Positions 31,502 through 34,051 of a DNA stretch of 34,051 nt are shown piece by piece; the stretch's first letter is position 1; each line of letters starts with the position of its first letter. The notes beneath the pieces are model-generated. The model ran no database searches. It was not told the origin of the DNA and saw only the letters and a list, made by a program, of their open reading frames with translations. The position numbers and the translations under genes were made by a program. The DNA is from Veillonellales bacterium (lineage in GTDB: Bacteria > Bacillota > Negativicutes > JAAYSF01): the NCBI GenBank assembly GCA_039680175.1, contig JBDKTO010000024.1:1-34051 (forward strand). The letters run 5' to 3'.

Positions 31502-32899
31502 CTATTTCAGGTTCTTACTGCGTAACCGTTCGCCAACAATGCGGGCCACATGAACACCGCTGGCGCTGGCCTGGGATAATCCACGGGTAATGCCGGCCCC
31601 GTCGCCAATGGCAAACATGTTGGGAATCTCCGTCTCCAATTGACCGGTTAACTTTAAGCGGGAACTATAAAATTTAACTTCCACGCCATAAAGCAGCGTA
31701 TCATCGTTAGTCAGACCCGGTGCTATATTATTCAAAGCATAAATCATTTCGATAATATTATCCAAATGCCGCTTTGACAACACTAAGCTTAAATCACCGG
31801 GAGTCGCCTGGAGGGTAGGCTTGGTAAAACTTTTCGCCAGCCGATGTTCATTGGTTCGCCGTCCTTTGATTAAATCACCGAAACGCTGCAGCAGAACGCC
31901 GCCCCCCAGCATATTGGAAAAAGAAGCGATTCGTTTGCCATATTGATGGGGTTCATTAAAGGGTTCGGTAAATTTATTACTCACCAATAAGGCAAAGTTT
32001 GTATTCTTACTTTGCAGCTTTTCATCCCGGAAGCTATGCCCGTTGACGGTTATAATCCCGTCGGTATTCTCTGCAACCACATAACCCTTGGGATTCATGC
32101 AAAACGTTCGTACTAAATCCCCGTATTGCTTGGTACGATACACCAGCTTGGCTTCATAGACCTCATCGGTAATATGCTGAAAAACCTCGGCGGGAATTTC
32201 AACTCGCACACCCACGTCAACCTGATTGTTAAACAGCGGCAGCCCCAGTTCCCTGCATTGGCCGGCAAACCATTCCGAACCGGACCGACCGGGAGCTGCA
32301 ATCAGGTAGCTGCAGGTAATCGGCTTGGACTCACCTTTTACCTCCAGCTGAAATTCAGCGCCGTGGGGCCGAATCCGTTCAACCGTGGAATCAAACAAAA
32401 AGGTGATTTTATCTTTTAAAAACTCGTAAATTTGCTCCATAATCTTTAAATTATTTTCCGTCCCCAGATGCCGGACTTTGGCCTGCAGCAAATGGATATC
32501 ATAAGCCAGAGCCTGTTTGCCGATAGTGCAGTTTTTTGTGGTGAAATATTCAGCCGGGGCACCGTATTGGCAGTTGATTTCATCTACATAATCAATCAGC
32601 TCTTCCACTGTTTTTTTCGGCAGATATTCATTTAACCAGCCGCCAAATTCAGTCGTAAAATTATATTTCCCATCGGAAAAAGCCCCGGCGCCGCCAAAGC
32701 CGCGCATAATGCTGCAAGGCTTGCAGTTCAGGCAGTGGTCTGCCTTTTTCTCGCCAATCGGGCACTTTCGCCGATAAATGTCATGACCGGTTTCAAGCAT
32801 AACTACCCTGGCGCCGCAGCCACCGGCAATCAATTCATAGGCTGTAAAAATCCCGGCAGGTCCCCCGCCGATGATCGCCACATCATATTCACTAGCCAC
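31502..32899 (-). CDS. FAD-dependent oxidoreductase (COG2509-like, uncharacterised)
   Basis: 465 residues from GTG 32899, with AAGGGG 9 nt upstream; the frame continues to 32971 but this start places the dinucleotide fold at the N-terminus as usual. Residues 5-16 (YDVAIIGGGPAG) bind FAD. Then comes a cysteine cluster: C46, C56, C59 and C62 in CPIGEKKADHCLNCKPC, followed by GFGGAGAFSDGK (67-78), the signature of this family. The C-terminal MFAIGDGAGITRGLSQA supplies the second flavin contact. The reaction is unknown. It follows the lipid kinase by 44 bp. Confidence 0.85.
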   Translation of the reverse strand: MASEYDVAIIGGGPAGIFTAYELIAGGCGARVVMLETGHDIYRRKCPIGEKKADHCLNCKPCSIMRGFGGAGAFSDGKYNFTTEFGGWLNEYLPKKTVEELIDYVDEINCQYGAPAEYFTTKNCTIGKQALAYDIHLLQAKVRHLGTENNLKIMEQIYEFLKDKITFLFDSTVERIRPHGAEFQLEVKGESKPITCSYLIAAPGRSGSEWFAGQCRELGLPLFNNQVDVGVRVEIPAEVFQHITDEVYEAKLVYRTKQYGDLVRTFCMNPKGYVVAENTDGIITVNGHSFRDEKLQSKNTNFALLVSNKFTEPFNEPHQYGKRIASFSNMLGGGVLLQRFGDLIKGRRTNEHRLAKSFTKPTLQATPGDLSLVLSKRHLDNIIEMIYALNNIAPGLTNDDTLLYGVEVKFYSSRLKLTGQLETEIPNMFAIGDGAGITRGLSQASASGVHVARIVGERLRSKNLK

Positions 32900-32943
32900 T
32901 TTGCAAAACCCCTTTTCATTAAAATGCTCTAATACTTTGATGA

Positions 32944-33843
32944 TTATTTCGCAGCATTGCTCCTGCTGCAAAACACCCGGATACGGTGCGACACTGCCAT
33001 TATCTTCAATGGTAATTTAGGTCCCAGTTCTCCGTCTAAATCGCTGTCCAAATCTTCCGGGGATTCAATGGTAATCTCTCTTGCCTGAATATAAGTAACA
33101 TTTTTTTGATTCAGATGATTGCCTGTCAGCAGGCAAATAAACAGCCGCATTAATTCCGGCAGCCGGCAACGGTTCACAATGAGCAGATCCAGCTTGCCAT
33201 CATCAATGGCAGCATTAGGTACAAGATTGGGAAAACTCCCTACCACGCCACTGTTCATTACCAGAAACAAAAATACATCATCTTCCAACACCTGCCCGTC
33301 GGCAGTAATTTTCATCGGCAGCGCCCGGAAGCTGGGCAGCTCTTCAATGCCTTTTAGATAATAAGCCACTTTTCCCAGGGTATTTTTCAATAAGGTGTCC
33401 GCCGTATGAGCCACGCCGGTTAAAAGCCCGGCACTGGCGACATTAATAAAGTATTTATTATTCACCATGCCGATATCTACGTCCCGCACCTCACCCCTGG
33501 CTATCACTTCTGCACACTGCTTTAAATCCCGGCTCAGTTTCAAATAAGTTGCAAAATCATTACTCGTTCCACTGGGAATAATCCCCACCGGAACATCAAT
33601 AGAAAGTTCCAGCATAGCATTCATTACTTCGTGTACCGTTCCGTCGCCGCCGGAAATAATAATCCCGTCGGCGCTAATTTCCTTCGCTAACAAAACCAAA
33701 CTGTTCGTATCCTCCTTACGCTCGGTACGCACGGGCGTAACCAAACAGCCCCGACGCTGAAACTGCTGCACGACCTCATCCAGCTTATATTTAAAATAAG
33801 CGTCGCCTGACAGGGGATTATAAACCAATAAAAACTGCTTCAT
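32944..33843 (-). CDS. Diacylglycerol/lipid kinase, YegS/BmrU family
   Basis: 299 residues, soluble, of the DAGK catalytic fold. VYNPLSGDAYFKYKL near the N-terminus and the nucleotide-binding SGGDGTVHEVMNAM (Gly65-Thr69) are hallmarks, followed by VGIIPSGTSNDFATYL and the C-terminal DGELGPKLPLKI. Family members phosphorylate diacylglycerol or other lipids using ATP; the lipid here is not known. ATG 33843 has GGGAG about 9 nt upstream. A minus-strand TATAAT at 33891-33896 is the likely -10, without a clear -35. This gene is the first of the long minus-strand group running to about 27.7 kb. Confidence 0.92.
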   Translation of the reverse strand: MKQFLLVYNPLSGDAYFKYKLDEVVQQFQRRGCLVTPVRTERKEDTNSLVLLAKEISADGIIISGGDGTVHEVMNAMLELSIDVPVGIIPSGTSNDFATYLKLSRDLKQCAEVIARGEVRDVDIGMVNNKYFINVASAGLLTGVAHTADTLLKNTLGKVAYYLKGIEELPSFRALPMKITADGQVLEDDVFLFLVMNSGVVGSFPNLVPNAAIDDGKLDLLIVNRCRLPELMRLFICLLTGNHLNQKNVTYIQAREITIESPEDLDSDLDGELGPKLPLKIMAVSHRIRVFCSRSNAAK

Positions 33844-33957
33844 AAAATTGCACTCCCGCTTCTTTCATCATTACTATAACTCCAACTCTTATTATATATG
33901 AAAAAGATTGATTTGTGCCAGGTCCCGTTATTCGTCATTATTGTTCCACTTATAAAA

Positions 33958-34003
33958 CAAACGACGCCACTGCAGAAGCAAACGCTTGCAGTAACGTCGT
34001 TTG
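33958..34003 (-). terminator. Terminator for a gene entering from the right edge
   Basis: CAAACGACG (33958-33966) pairs with CGTCGTTTG (33995-34003); inside, CTGCA...AGC pairs with GCT...TGCAG with a short bulge. On the minus strand TTTTATAA follows, whereas the plus strand has no U-run. Confidence 0.7.
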
Positions 34004-34017
34004 GCGGGCGGATTTAG

Positions 34018-34051
34018 TTATAAACAAGTAGAAGAATCATCATCAAAACCG
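34018..34051 (-). CDS. Possible 3' end of a minus-strand gene cut by the window
   Basis: One minus-strand frame reads GFDDDSSTCL and then TAA at 34018-34020, just 15 bp before a minus-strand terminator. The terminator implies a gene ends here, but ten residues are too few to identify it. Confidence 0.35.
   Translation of the reverse strand, partial: GFDDDSSTCL

Noticed and set aside
33844-33957. A sigma-54 promoter (TGGCAC near 33915-33920, minus strand)
   Set aside because: The matching -12 element is absent at the required distance; a sigma-A -10 (TATAAT) nearby is more plausible.

Overview
The window is about 34 kb of a low-to-mid GC bacterial chromosome with dense, mostly minus-strand genes. 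Markers point to a spore-forming Firmicute, probably a Negativicute of the Sporomusa/Pelosinus type: a SpoIID-family protein, a T-box leader, the LL-diaminopimelate aminotransferase DapL, a single-chain clostridial-type FGAM synthase, a phosphotransbutyrylase/butyrate kinase pair and consensus sigma-A promoters. The SpeD protein is of the E. coli type, which fits a diderm Firmicute. Genus-level placement is inference only. No rRNA, tRNA, CRISPR array, prophage or insertion sequence was seen.

Layout from left to right. At 1-751 is a soluble chemoreceptor cut by the window edge. Then come a SpoIID/LytB protein, a 7-bp tandem repeat array beside a perfect terminator, a LarA-type nickel lactate racemase, a DUF2156 protein and an ABC-F (Uup-like) ATPase, all on the minus strand to about 6.5 kb. 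On the plus strand (6.76-9.86 kb) a PocR-domain histidine kinase overlaps a response regulator with a DUF3369-like region and an HD-GYP domain. A convergent hairpin separates it from an NSS-family sodium symporter, FGAM synthase and SpeD. At 16.1-18.75 kb a CheX-like protein with four MshEN-type repeats and a CheY lie divergent from a second HD-GYP protein. After a 32-bp palindromic terminator come glnK and amt with a long, structured amt leader. The divergent T-box controls an Lrp/AsnC regulator and an aminotransferase. The rest holds a zinc-ribbon protein, L-lactate permease, a YitT protein, DapL, a 46-residue membrane peptide, Ptb, a GNAT protein, butyrate kinase, an HD phosphohydrolase, an FAD oxidoreductase and a YegS-type lipid kinase.

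Functional themes. (1) Cyclic-di-GMP: two HD-GYP enzymes, plus a protein whose four 24-residue motifs repeat every 29 residues as in MshEN c-di-GMP receptors, here joined to a CheX-like domain beside CheY. (2) Nitrogen and amino acids: amt-glnK with a candidate attenuator, T-box Lrp/aminotransferase, DapL. (3) Lactate and butyrate: lactate permease, lactate racemase, Ptb/Buk.

The best leads for something new are the MshEN-CheX/CheY/HD-GYP cluster, the amt leader RNA, and the heptamer repeat that abuts terminators at two loci 16 kb apart.
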